Shown here one piece after another: positions 11,946 to 24,614 of a DNA stretch of 64,000 nt. The position numbers were made by a program, and so were the translations under genes. The notes beneath the pieces were generated by a model that was given only the letters and a program-made list of their open reading frames with translations, had not been told where the DNA came from and did not search any database. Position 1 is the first letter of the stretch; every line of letters begins with the position of its first letter. The stretch is from assembly GCA_028023455.1 (NCBI GenBank), contig JAQFVV010006275.1:2214011-2278010 (forward strand), read 5' to 3'. Source of the DNA: Epiperipatus broadwayi (taxonomy: Eukaryota > Onychophora > Udeonychophora > Euonychophora > Peripatidae).

Positions 11946-12905
11946 GACAACTTTCTTAGCACTAGCATATTCTAGTAATTAATATTATATTCCTGTTTGA
12001 AAAAAAAAAAAGGAATTCACATTAAACTAGTATCCTTTAGATTTTGTTAGCTGTTTAGAAAATAAAAATCCATATGCTTAATAAATACTAATTCAACATT
12101 TTGTCTCACATAACAGGTTGTTGGAATTATTAGCTTTGCATTAATCCTTTTCACTACTTTTTTCATACTATCTGCAATATTAAAGCTTGCATAACATATA
12201 ATATCATAAAAATTCATTTTCAAACTGAATACATAACTTCAATATCCATATTTATTATTTACCATTTCAATTTTCATTTTGATACCAGTAAATAGAAATA
12301 TTGTTTTATTTTATTAATCCACTATCTTTGACTAAATAATAAATTTTAAGTGCCCCATTTAAATTATAACAATTCATAAAGTTATTAAAATTACTTATTT
12401 AATCATTACTAGTTATCTTCCTAGGATAAGGATTCCATGTTTAGCTAAGTAAGAGGTTAGAGTCAAACTGTAAGAATAAATGTAAAAATATTTTGTATCA
12501 GTGAATAAAATTCAAATATGTTGCCCTATCATAAAATAATGTGATTCTATGCTGTTTAGTGCAATGATAATGGTATTCATCAGAAGTAAAGGTTTCCGAA
12601 TAGAAGCTCAACCTATCATTCTGATATTTGAACATCATTCGACTTTCTGAATATTAAACATTTGATTATTTATACTAAATAATATAATTAGCAATTACTT
12701 GGAATAAAGAACAGAATATACATTTATAATATACCAAAAAGGACATTATTATGTAATGATTAAAAAAAAAAATTAATGAAGAATTTAAAAATATGTTCAA
12801 TATTTCTTTAATTATGCTTAAACAAATATTGAACAAAATGATAATTATTTTATATCAAATTTTTATGCAAATAATCAAAACAAACATTCTCAAACATTAA
12901 TATAT

Positions 12906-13800
12906 GGACAATCAGGTTGTCGTCGATTAGCCACCAAACACCACCTGATGTCGCTGTTTCCATGCAAAAGCACAGAAATATACTGCTCACGCAACCTATA
13001 GAACAATTCTGTTCATATTGGCCACTAAGCAGCTTTTGTGCTCCGCGATATTATCGCACACTTCACAGACCGCTAGTTTGATGTGCGAGTGTGTAGAATT
13101 CAAGTTGTCTTAAGTGCTTGCATGTGCGTTCGAAATACTTATTTTTTATACGACCTGATGTAGTTTTAGATAGTATTAATTGTAAGACAAAAGACATGCT
13201 TCTGTAACATATTTTTAAGGTTAAACGAATTTCAAAAGTGTATGTTTCGGTCATTATATAGAAATCACGCGTAAAACATATTTTGCGTAGGGACAGCTCC
13301 AAGACTTTCAAAGCATAAGCTTGACTTGATCAGAGGGGAATTTTCAAATTGAATTGTGTTTCGTAAATTGTTTTAAAATTATTTTTTTTTTTAATCAGAC
13401 GTTAATTGAAAAAAGGAAATATTAGATTTTATTAAATAATTTTGTTTTTAAAAATGTTGTGACGGCCGATCCTTTGGATCGTCAAAGACATTGAATCCCC
13501 CTCCCTGCGAATTCCAGTGCTATGCGCTGACATGTAGTAGTGTAAAAAAGTCAATTGTAAATCAGCCTGGTAACGCGCTGAGATGGATAATGTTTTAAAA
13601 ATTGTCTTGCATGTGACGGACAATCCTTTGGATCGGCACAGACATTGGATCCCCCTCCCTGCAAATTCCAGCGCTGACATGTAGTAGTGTAAAAAAAGTA
13701 AATTGTAAACCAGCCTGGTAACATTATATCTATTGGTTTTTGACTAGCAACAGCGACATCAGGCGGTGTTTGGTGGTCCAATCAACAATAACCGACAATC
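12906..13800. mobile_element. Foldback element of about 0.9 kb with GC-rich interior
   Basis: About 50 bp at each end form an imperfect inverted repeat containing CCACCAAACACC and CCTGATGTCGCTGTT on the left and their complements on the right. The interior is much GC-richer than the intron and includes a 154-bp tandem pair (13459-13728). Open frames up to 82 codons exist on the minus strand but resemble no transposase I know. It is probably a non-autonomous DNA transposon. The superfamily is unknown because no clear target duplication is visible. Confidence 0.65.
13459..13728. repeat. 154-bp tandem pair inside the foldback element
   Basis: Two units start TGACGG at about 13459 and 13614. Both contain ATCCTTTGGATCG, ATCCCCCTCCCTGC, GACATGTAGTAGTGTAAAAA and CAGCCTGGTAAC. 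The second unit is shorter at its 3' end. Unit 1 has an extra TATGC before the shared GCTGACATG. Confidence 0.75.
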
Positions 13801-14522
13801 ATTTAAAAATATAATTGATATTATTTTTGAAAAATTTAAGAAAATATCTACGTAATTTTATGAATTTCGTGTAATATATTTATATTCCATACTAAGACCG
13901 GGAATTTAAACTGTGGTAAAGTTCAGAATTTTTTTTACATAACAGCAAATTTTTTAAGCTAGTTTAGGATTTTTCAATTGTTGGTCCATAACCAACCCAG
14001 ATAACTATCCAATAATCAACAATAAATGAATATCTAACAATTCTTAATAGATGGGTTCAAGCTTCAAGGTAATTGAAGTTATTGAGAAGATTGTTAACAT
14101 GTTGATCAAAAAAGATGATTCTAATATAAAAAGGTATTATATACAAGTTGAATCTGAACTTATGATTTAATTTTGTGTTATTTAATTAAAAGACCAAAAT
14201 AAATATATATTTCTTCAATTACTATATTCTGTGATAATTTAGATAAAAAGCAATAGGTCAATTATATGACAAATTTATGTTAACTTGTGGGAGAATTTAA
14301 ACTCAAGGAAGTTACGAGTTCTTGAAAATTTTCTGCACAACAGTTATTATATAACAAAAACCTACTTAGAAACTAAAATTATCTCATTTTATTGTCTTTT
14401 GTATAAAGGTGTCCACAACAATGCAGTAATGATAATTATCAATCAACTAATTTATTTAGTATTAATAATCAATTTTATATATTACCAAAACCACCCTTTC
14501 CTTTATATTTGTTGTAATATTT

Positions 14523-14700
14523 TATAAATCCATCTTATCCAAACCACTTTGAACTCTTTTTAGCAAAAATCTTTTATTGCACATATATACCATACCTTAT
14601 GTTTCAACTGTCTTACAGGATGTAAGTGTATGATCTACATGTACAATAAAAGGTTTTTGCTAAAAAGTGTTCAAAGTGGTTTGGATAAGTAGGATTTATA
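14523..14700. mobile_element. Foldback MITE of 178 bp
   Basis: Near-perfect inverted repeat over about 60 bp per arm: TATAAATCC at the left end and GGATTTATA at the right. The arms include CTTATCCAAACCACTTTGAA and AGCAAAAA-CTTTTATTG, matched by the right-arm complement, with a loop of about 55 bp. Ends of TA fit a Tc1/mariner-type TA duplication, which is inferred. Confidence 0.75.
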
Positions 14701-16744
14701 TAATCAATTTTAGCTGTAAGTTTTTGTTTTTTTCTTTAGGCCATTATTATTAAAGATATAAGATTTAAAGGCAAGGATAAATTTTACATCAAGCACAATA
14801 TATTAGGTATTTGATTTCATAACATATGAAAAATGGATATTTACAAATTATACTCTTTTCAAGTATTTATTGTTGGAATACTCCAAGTTTAATGCATTTA
14901 AAATATTCAAGAATTGCAAGCCAAGCATTAACTTTAAATGACTAATAATTGTTTTAAATTAAATGGGAGAACTCTCATCTTAGTTAGTTAGTGATTTCTG
15001 GGATTTACATATCAGGCATTAAGAGAATAATCAAAGGTCTTCCAAGACTTATCAATGAAACTCAAAGCAGACCTTGTTAGGATTTACCCTCACATCATTC
15101 TGTAGTCCATAGTTCTAATGCTGTCTCAGCTGAAGTAGGCAACATCTTCTAAGCTATACTATCTTTATAGTAGTATTTATTCTCTCACATTACAATGGTT
15201 TTTTTTATTCAACAAACTATTGACCTCCACAATTACTTAAAATGACACCTGCATGTGGACTTTGATTCTTCCTCTTAGATTCAAATAGTTCAAGCTGAAT
15301 GACTAAACAAGATTGAATGAAGATCCTAGATTAATAAATCCTTATTTAATTATTTATCACAGTAAATAAAAAAACAATTGTCTCTGATCATTACCTGCTC
15401 ACTACATACAAAATTTTAGCATGATGATTGTGTTTTTGATAAACATGTTTTTGAATAGAATGATTGATATTGGTGAAAAATTACCAATTTTTAATTAATT
15501 TCTTATTCAAATTATTTAATACAAGCTTAAGTCTAAAGAATTAATATTGCTCATTTTTCTGACATATTTGGGATAATTATAATCATTTTTATTTTGACTC
15601 CATCTAAAATGAAAATAAACACTGCTTCAATTAAAATCTATTCATGTCAAAATTTAATTTTCTCTTCTTACCTGCCATGGCATGCAGTGTATATATTATA
15701 CATGTCTCTTAAAAAAATAATTAGTATAAATCAAATTTGTTAAATCCTCTCTACCATTTAATTACACATCTTTAATCAACCCCACTCCATATTTTATCAG
15801 TTTATTTATGAAGCATTTTTCTTCTGGAAATAAAGTTTTAAATGCCTGGTTCATAGGTTAACTTTTTTATCACAGTAGTAATTCAATAGGTATTAGCCCA
15901 ACTTTCAGGGGTCCATCATACAAAAAAAATTTCCTATAGACAAACTTAGATGGATGATTAAGTTTTAATAAAAACCCAGTCTAATTACCAAAACTTCATA
16001 CATCATTTTTATTTTAGTCTTCTAAATACATTTTCCAGATTTTTTTTTTTATTCTAACAATTTCCAGGCCCAAGACCACATCAGTAATTTCTGAACTTAC
16101 AATCCAACACTTAAGTTTTCATTCATATTATATAATAATCCAATGACTTGAAGGATTTGAACTATAACAGGTTCTTCCAATGACTACAAATAAGACTGCA
16201 GTTATGACTATACTATACATGAGTTAGTACTAATGTAATTGTTTAATCGATTATAAAGAAAATATCAACAAAATAATTTGATAAATAACTATCTCAGAAT
16301 CAAAGTTATATTAATATCTAATGGATAAAGTTTGTCTATAATACAGAATATAACATGGCGTGGAAAAAAGTGTTCTGCGATAATGCAAGGGCTATGTTAT
16401 TTTGATTATGAAATTATGTTATCACTATTATATACTTTTTTAGTTTAGAAATAGGATTATGATCAATTCATAAAAAACAAAGACTTACAACATCCAAATT
16501 TCTCAAGTTAATGGTTGATTTCATTTTGAAGAAATTTGAATTTTTGTAAAGTTTAGCTAAACAATATTTTATAATTAACATTGTGATTTTTTAAAATAAT
16601 TCATCTGCTATTATTATTTACATATGATATTAATTCATTAATAATATATAATTTTGTTGAGATTTGTTTCACTTTCCCTATTAAGGGAAGAGGGGGGGGG
16701 GTATTAGAAAATATTTTGGTTAATTACAATATATATATAGAGTT

Positions 16745-16995
16745 GGAGACAATTGAAGTGTGTCCATTAAAGTTGAAGATTTGATATCTTAATATAAACT
16801 GACACTGATTGTATATGTGTGTGAGAGATGGAGATCTGTACCAATTGATGAGTGCTGGTTCAGCACAAAATATGCATATTGGAGATCATTTATCTTTTTC
16901 ACATGTATGTGGTGATGTGTGTTGTTTGTATTAGATGGAATGGATAGTTGTAGGGAGTTTGAAAATGAGTTCAAGTCCCTTCTAATTACATTAAA
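16745..16995 (+). mobile_element. SINE-A copy
   Basis: Member of a dispersed family also at 22205, 37490, 52296 and 53136. Shared core: GATGAGTGCTGGTTCAGCAC, then TATTGGAGATCATTTATCTT and a B-box-like GAGTTCAAGTCCC at the 3' side (about 16968). A minus-strand fragment of the same core lies next door at about 17100-17145. Confidence 0.65.
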
Positions 16996-19900
16996 TTTAT
17001 AGATTAGACAACTTCCATATTTCTCCATTCTTTTTTATTTCATAAATAATTTCAAATAAATAAAGATACAAGACAAATAGCTCCCAAGATGCATTTTGTC
17101 CTGAACCAGCACTCATCAGTTGGGCACATCTCTCATATATCTTTATTACATGAAGAATATTTATGTAGACCAAATTGTCTCATTTTTATTTTCAAGCATC
17201 AATTTACTCATACATGTATTTAAATATTATATATATACTGAAACGGTAACCTTTCAATCCCATTACCATTTTATCCTCAACCTGATTTCCTATCCATCTG
17301 TGCTAGGTTCAAACCCTATTAAAAATGAAGCACTAAAAATATACTATCATGGCTAGTTGTACAGCATTATATATGTACATACGAACAAATGCCGTAAATA
17401 GATAGGGTATTAGTTATTACAGCGTATATTATTAAAAAAAAATGTTTCTATATTACAAAGTCAATTTTTTAATTTTTATTATTATAAATTCGGATGTATA
17501 ATCCAACCCATATTGTTATACATGTATATAGGATGGCATTACTTAATTGTGTTAACAGGTTTTTTTTTAGTTTTTATTAATTAAAGTAAAAGTTTTTAGT
17601 TTGGTAATTAAAGCCGATTTTGTTGTAAACAAGAATTTGCATTAAATTGCCGTACCTGCTGTAAGAATAAAAATCAGTTTTAAACTTTATTAATTGCTGT
17701 ACTCTAAATTGTTTACAATAAAACGGTCTTATAGTAAAATCGTTGGACCGGCATTATTGAACAGCTATGGGGAAGTTTATAACGCCTTGAAAATGCAAAG
17801 AATAATTTTGAAATCAAACTGTGCAATCTTGAAGTTTTAATGTAAATTTTAAAGTTAATGGGTTTTCAGGCGAAATAAATTCCTCATGAGTAAGTGCTTG
17901 TGCCTTCTATATATAAATAGGCCATACTTTAAGCTTAGTTATCTAGAATCCATTTTTGCAATAGCGCTTGCTGAATCCATGTCAGTTGAAATTTTAATAT
18001 GTCTGGCTAAGAAAATGCAGTTTTTGCTGTTTCTCCACGAGGAGAACGGCAGGTTTTACTATCATTCGATGCCTTAATAACCTAGCCTAATGCAAGAAGA
18101 TGACACTAGAAACCTGCCCAAGAAAGAATCTCACCAAACCTGCAGTCCAAGCACTTACATCTCCAGCTGAACAAATAACTGGTAACATAAATCTAAAACC
18201 GCAGAGCTCTGTATTAATTGCTATTTAATTTCAAAATCTTAAATCTAAAGCTAGCTAAATCTAATTAAATGTGAAATATCCTCTGAACATTCAAATTAAT
18301 GATATCATAAATTTTATTTAAATTAATTAATTTTTTAAAGTATGTAACTGGTCTACCCAACCTTGTAATTATTTTCTGTTAAACAAAATTAATATCTCAT
18401 AACTTTTGATTATCTATCACTATAATTATATCTATACTTTTCCTTTTAATTATTTTAAATCTTTGAAATATTTATTATATATATGCTAATGCCTCGAAAC
18501 AGCGAGTACTTAAACTTTAGGGAAGATAAAATTTTAAATAGCTTCATATAATGATTTTCTTAATGTCATCACACGCGCTGTTTCGAAATCCTATGCTGTA
18601 ATAATAACGAATCGCTCTATGATCATTATTGTTGTTAATTATTTGTTGATATAAATGTATAATGTGGCTTGCTTTTAATAATACAATCTGCAATTTTAAT
18701 TTTATATTGTAATAAGTACTAGACTAGCCTTGAGAACAGTTAAAAGATATTTATTCCTTAATTCAGTTAATAAGTCTTTTTCAAGTATCCTTTACCTCCT
18801 TAAATGATAATATGTATAGATTGAACATGCTAACAAGATCGATAATAGAATTATTCTCTTTTTAGTAGCAAATATATTATAATGCTACTTAAGAGTTGGC
18901 TTCTGTTGATTAAGCTAATCCAAGCTATTGTTCAGATGCATATGACTTTAATTTATGTGCCAACTTTCTTGCTTGTCGGATCAGATAATATATTTAAATA
19001 ATTACTGACGTTTTGCTGCCTCTTATTAAAGTGAGATTCTGATTAAGCCATCCCATTTTCGCTTTTCTGGAAGAGCATCAATGAATCCTGGGTTAGAAGA
19101 CCAGGCAAACGTGTAAGATCTCCAACATCAACTCTAAATGTTTACCTCGTAAGCAGCATGATGTTTGGTCCTAGGGTACCAGTGTTTATCACAAAAACCC
19201 TTGAATCCAATAATCTGTCCTCAGAGCGACTGTGTTATTAATATTTGCCTGTGCCATAGTACATTGGCAACTTAGAGAAGACAAGTGTTTGCTTTCCACC
19301 ACTTAATATTCATCATTATCTTGAAAGATATCTTGAATTCCCATTTCAATCTGTATTGTCGAGCTGGTTTATATATTCACAATTTTGGTAAATACGATTA
19401 GATTATAATATTATGACAGATAATTTGCAAAAGGCTACTGTAATTACTTATGAGATAGCAGCCATCACGTTAAAAAATAGGACTTGGCATACTTCAATAT
19501 AGGTATAGTATAGTGATCATTTATGTACACATACACGTAATTAATATGTAAGATGAGAGTAATTTGATACTGTTCTCATCCACTGTAATGCCTGTGTGCA
19601 TCTAATACGCAGAAATTATATTCTTTACTTTTCTGTATTATATTAATCACTAAATAAAAGTATAGTTAAATTAATTTGGATTCATTTAATTTCTCATTAT
19701 TTAGTTTAAATCCAATTCAATCCTAGTTATTTATAGAATATGTTTGAGCGATCTACATATTAATAATAAATCCTAAACTGTATCTCCCATTCCATACCAC
19801 TAGTTTGTTTGGATTCTGTACAAAACTTGATATTTACAATATTATTATGGATAATGTAAAATAAGTTAATGTTTAAAATTTAATTTAATTAGCAATTACA

Positions 19901-20640
19901 AAACTTGTTATTGTGATATATTGAATTTAATTATGTGTGTGAACTTGAATTTTGGATAATAAAGCCAACTTTTTATCAATCTTTTCTTACCAATATTTTA
20001 TTATTGATTAAAATTAGACTGGGCTAGTTTATGGGATGGTTTCGAGCGCTGGATTATGAGCCTACTGACCAAAGACGTTGTTTATTCTTTTGAATAGATA
20101 GCTGGCACCTGGAGTTTACTCCGAAACAAATAGTGTTTGGATAGTAAGGGTTTGAATCTAGCAGCCGAGATGGGCCATTGTTGATAGTTAAAGCTATCAA
20201 TAAGATTTCCCATTTTGCTCGAACGTGCCGGCTCGTTCACGTAACCTTTATAAGATTATAAATGTATTATGAAGGAGTTTGAAACCGGCCAAAACTTACA
20301 TACGTGTAAGTAAGTGGTTTCAGCAGTTCGACCCGGTACATAAATGGCTAAAGATAAAAGTTAGAAAAAAGATATCACTCATTGCGTTTGTATATAAAAA
20401 TCAAATACATATTTTTAATTTCATTACATTTTTTTTTGTTTATATGTTAACTATCTGAAATAAACAATATATATTTATACAATCCAAAATAAATTGTGTA
20501 TATTATTATTATTTTTTTTTAAACAGCTGTAAGACAATCACTAAGCTAGTAAATATAATTGAATATTACATATTTACATTTAAAATCAATGGTTTAGTAT
20601 AATAAGCAAAATTTTTACAACTATTTACGAAAAGTTTTAA

Positions 20641-20654
20641 CCCCCCCCCCCCCC
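20641..20654. repeat. Run of 14 C
   Basis: Pure C homopolymer in AT-rich DNA. Similar C or G runs occur at about 16691, 25806, 49038 and 54534. Their lengths should be treated as uncertain. Confidence 0.9.
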
Positions 20655-20863
20655 GAATCTGAACTTCAATGTTTAGATTACAAATAGAGCATTATTCTAA
20701 TTTTTTTGTGAGTTCATATTTAATTAATGAAATAGATTCATATAGTCTTATCTTTTTTTGCTCTTATAACTAATTTTAAATATAATTACAATTTAAAAAA
20801 TACATATATATAAATAAACCACACATAAATAATAAAAATATGCAAAAGTATATTTATACTTAC

Positions 20864-21036
20864 TGAGTCGATTCTTTTATCATACTAACTTGATCTTCCA
20901 TGTATAAATCAATTTTTTTCTGAGATTCATTAATTTTAGGTATTTGAGAATTGATATCTGCCAGCATTTTTTTCAAACTTGTAAGTGTTCCGCATTTTGC
21001 TAGTTGCTCTTTTAATTTCTCAGGTGTTAATTTCAC
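20864..21036 (-). CDS. CDT1: CDT1 exon 3: helical linker before the geminin-binding domain
   Basis: Third coding exon, 173 bp, residues about 193-249 plus two bases of codon 250. The acceptor is TTTTAG directly above 21036 and the donor is GTAAGT directly below 20864. It starts in phase 0 (VKLTPEKLKEQL) and ends in phase 2. Exon 4 begins with the single base needed to complete the split codon, which is strong support for the join. The peptide looks like amphipathic helix with many K, E and Q, consistent with the segment just before the geminin-binding domain. One TP pair is present. No stop occurs in this frame. Confidence 0.85.
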
Positions 21037-22204
21037 CTAAAACAAATATTATGCACAAATAGATTTAAAACAGAAATAAATATAAAGACAAATTTTTTTT
21101 TAACATTTTATTATTCTTTTCATTGTATAAACAAATATAATTTATATTAAAAATCTTTTCATAAGATATCTAGATATTGCTTTCTGAACTATATTATAAA
21201 ATTCTCTTTATATATTTATATTGTAATCAATAAAATGAAATCTTGATATTCCTTTGAACAATATTGTCACAATTTCATTTTTTTTAAAATAGAGATAAAA
21301 CATAAACCATTGCTCATAGGACTAGTTAGCAGTGAAAATCACAAAGCATTGAAATTGTATTTTTGTTTTATAATTAACATACCAATATTCATCAAACATT
21401 AATTAGCTAATTATAGTTAACTACCTATTAGCCAATCCTATAGCTATTTAGATTGGCTATCTAAAAAAAAAAAAATTAAGCCTACTTAGAATCTGACAAG
21501 ATTCACTTGATTTAGACTAAAATATCTGTGAGTAGGGCAAGGGATGTGACAATCACTGTCATAAGATCCTTTTATAAAATAAATGTAGACAATTCAAAAA
21601 ACAATATCTAGACATCATAGATGAAATATCTAAATTCAAAAACTTGATGTTCTGAAAGAATAATGAAATATCAAAACATTTTGTATTTTATGTGTAAATT
21701 AAATATATATATATAAATTTTTATTGTGATGTATTAAAGCACATCTTATATTTATAGAAACATTATTATACTGAAAATATTTTTATAGAGCTTATATTTC
21801 TTTTTTTATATATACAAAAAGTGTACATTATTTAAAACATATTCTATTTATTCAAAATAAAGGGTGCCCTTAAATAACAATTTTATAATGAATAAAAAAA
21901 AAAATTATTTATTTTTAAAATTATTATTTGTACTGTTAAATAAAAATATTCAACTCTGAAAGAAATCTACTTACTTTTCTGTAAATGAATGTTTTTTTTT
22001 TGATTAAATAGTAAAACATTACTATTAAACTGAATGTTTTGTAGTTTATATATAAATATATTACATAAATTTTACTACAACATTAATTCATAAAGATATA
22101 GCATAATGTAAAAAAAAAAAAATTTAAATCTATGCTAACATTTATTATATATATCAAATATTTTTATATAAATATATATTTTCACATATGGGATTACATA
22201 CATG

Positions 22205-22400
22205 AACTGCCTAATGAGTGCCGGTTTAGCACAAAATACGTATATTGGTGACTATTTATCTTTTCAATATGTGTGCGATCAGGTGGGTCAGCAATATAAG
22301 ATGTCACTGAAAGTTGTGGGTCGTGTGAAAGTATGAGTTCGAATCCCGCATATATTACATATATAAATGCAGGTATTAAGCCTGTACAATGTATTAATCT
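22205..22400 (+). mobile_element. SINE-A copy with intact B box
   Basis: Contains GAGTGCCGGTTTAGCACAAA, TATTGGTGACTATTTATCTT, and at about 22331 GAGTTCGAATCCC. The last is a good tRNA B box, the best preserved in the family in this window. An A box is not clear. It supports a polymerase III origin for the family. Confidence 0.65.
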
Positions 22401-23559
22401 TTAAAATTGGAAAAAATAATTCATGTTTACAAATTTAAAATATTTAAGACTCTGATAATAGTTTTATATCAAAAAACAATGACTTATTGCTCCATATAAA
22501 CTATAATATTAAGTGCAAATATACACATATTAATATTTAAGCCTGTTATGATGTTAAAAGCTTTAATATTTGGATTAATTATTAGCTTCCATGATAAAGT
22601 TGTTTATATATACATAGATTTTGGAAGTTTATTTATATGAATGAGCTAATTTTATATCTGCTTTTAATTTTAAGTGATATTATATTAATTTTTCTAATTT
22701 TTAATGAAAAATTGTATAAACTTAATTGAATGAAAAATATTAGCATTATTTAATGATTTGAAAATTATAAATTTTAAAAGTATATGGAAAATCAAAATAA
22801 ATAATTATTTAGATACAATTTTATTCTTAAACTTACATTCATTAAATTAATATTCCACATTACAAATGAAAACATGTAATACTGAAACTAAAACTTAAAA
22901 CAAGAATTTAATTATAATTTGACTTGGAAATAAATGTAAAAAAAATTCTGAATTCATAGATGTGAGCTTTTTATATATAAAAGAAACCACCATTAAATAA
23001 TAAAAATACATTCGGCTGCTGTCTATATATCAAAATGATTTTAAATCAATTACTACAATTATTAAAAGGCATAAATCACCATATATTCTTCCAACAACTA
23101 GTATGTGATATAAAAAAAATATTGAAAACTGCTCATATTTCAAATAATATATACTTATTATGTGAACTGGAGATTTGAAAGATCTTAATATCCGCACAAA
23201 AATAATTTAGAATTTTCTATTTATGTTCAAATCACAACTAGGGTGAGTTTAAAGTTTAAATGTTTTTAACTTTACTTGAACATCAATTCTTCAATACAGA
23301 TAATTTTTGATTCATCAAATGTGCATATATTTTTCAATATTCATAGACTCCTTTCTTTGGTCTCTAGTTCAAAATTTTATTGTATCTTTCTCACTCTTTT
23401 TTTAATTCTTATAATTAAGAGATACATTTTTACTTTAAAAATAATTTTTCTAGACATTTAAAATTAGATTTGTTTTGTTTACAATTTCTATCTATGAAAT
23501 CTTAAGTCGTTTTACTTTTCTTAATGAATAACATTTCTGTAGTATAATTTTCTTGTTTA

Positions 23560-24030
23560 TAATTATATCTCTCCATAAGATGTTAAAAGCAGATAGCAAT
23601 CAGTTCCTACCTTGCAAGAAAGCGGTATAGTAAAAATTACACTACAGAAATATTCATTAAGTGGATAATATCTAGTCTAATGAATGACTAATAAAAATTA
23701 TTAATACACTTCCATCAAGTGGTTTGTGTCAACATTGTGAGGGCAGAAAGTTTGATAAATAAACTGTTGAAATTTCCTATCTATATATAATGAACAATGA
23801 TAAAGATAGGTTTACGAGAATGTAGTGAGTGCTGGTTCAGCATTAAATATTTATCTTGGGAACATAAATTTTTTTCACATCTTTGGTCATATATTTATAA
23901 TTATATTCCTCCACAAAGTATTAAAAGTGGATAGAAACCAATCCCTACCTTGAGTTAGTGTTACACTACAGAAATATTCATTAAGTGGATAATCTCTAGT
24001 CTAACGGATGACTCATAAAAATTATTAATA
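23560..24030. repeat. Two direct copies of an unnamed repeat flanking a SINE-A fragment
   Basis: Units at about 23560-23705 and 23895-24030 share ACACTACAGAAATATTCATT and AAGTGGATAATNTCTAGTCT and end in TAAAAATTATTAAT. A SINE-A fragment (GTGAGTGCTGGTTCAGCA) lies between them near 23826. A decayed third copy is at about 54283-54372. Function unknown. Confidence 0.6.
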
Positions 24031-24359
24031 TGTTATTTAATTAAAGAGAAAGGATTTCACCTTTTTAACATGGTTTTTATTTTGTTTGTAAATTTCTATT
24101 AAAATATTAACATTTTCAGAGATAATTGAACCAGTAAAAATTTTCATAAGCAAATAAATGTACATTTTTTTATTTTTTACAACAAATTAATAATTTGCTA
24201 AGATTATTTATTAGAAGTCTAAAGATTATATATCTATAATTAGTATCTTAAAGTTATATGTATGCTGTATATGTGTGTTATACATGTATGTTAATTAATA
24301 TTTATAATACTGTAATGGCCAGACTAAGCAAAACAAATTTCAATGATTTACATTTATTC

Positions 24360-24612
24360 TTGATGTAACGTGACGTCATATGGAGTCAGGAATTTCTCAG
24401 CAAGTATGCCCAAAAAAACCTGTTAGCCTCTTTACATTCCCTTTCCATTCCCCACCCTAAGTTTTCCCATATCCTGCTCCATCCCATTTTCACAACATAA
24501 TCTTTGTCAACCCCATAGTCTTTATATCTAAATCCCCTTTATCTTTCCCCAAACCCAGTATAAAAACCAATAACTCACTCTCTGTATAATCACTTTGTTT
24601 ATATTTATTCTT
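24360..24612 (-). mobile_element. LINE-L1x 3' end fragment, first of three in series
   Basis: About 250 bp matching the 3' end of the plus-strand LINE at 36400-36650. On the minus strand it carries the terminal GAAATTCCTGACTC segment, preceded by a GGTGGGGAATGG block. It ends near 24612, where the next copy's 3' end begins. No coding capacity. Here LINE-L1x is only my label for the family in this window. Confidence 0.7.
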
Positions 24613-24614
24613 CC

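Larger units (their letters stand above)
8843..20863 (-). other. CDT1 intron 3 (12.0 kb)
   Basis: Bounded by the exon 3 donor and exon 4 acceptor. Listed separately: a LINE relic (11070-11945), a foldback element (12906-13800), a MITE (14523-14700) and a SINE-A copy (16745-16995). From 8843 to 11070, 14700 to 16740 and 17150 to 17600 there is only AT-rich sequence with microsatellites. A strip at 17600-18180 is less AT-rich and has short open frames, the longest 63 codons, that I do not recognise. A GC-richer ORF-less strip lies at 18950-20345. A run of 14 C at 20641-20654 may be an assembly weak point. Confidence 0.75.

Noticed and set aside
13459-13728. CRISPR-like array
   Set aside because: Only two long, imperfect units without regular short repeats and spacers, in a eukaryotic intron.
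13432-13781. Minus-strand frames of 76 to 82 codons in the foldback element
   Set aside because: They translate the 154-bp tandem units and the terminal repeat. The same repeat gives similar peptides in different frames, so they are not genes.
17886-18077. 63-codon plus-strand frame in a less AT-rich strip
   Set aside because: No family resemblance, no clear splice sites in phase, and a short inverted repeat (AAGTGCTTG and CAAGCACTT) nearby suggests a repeat instead.
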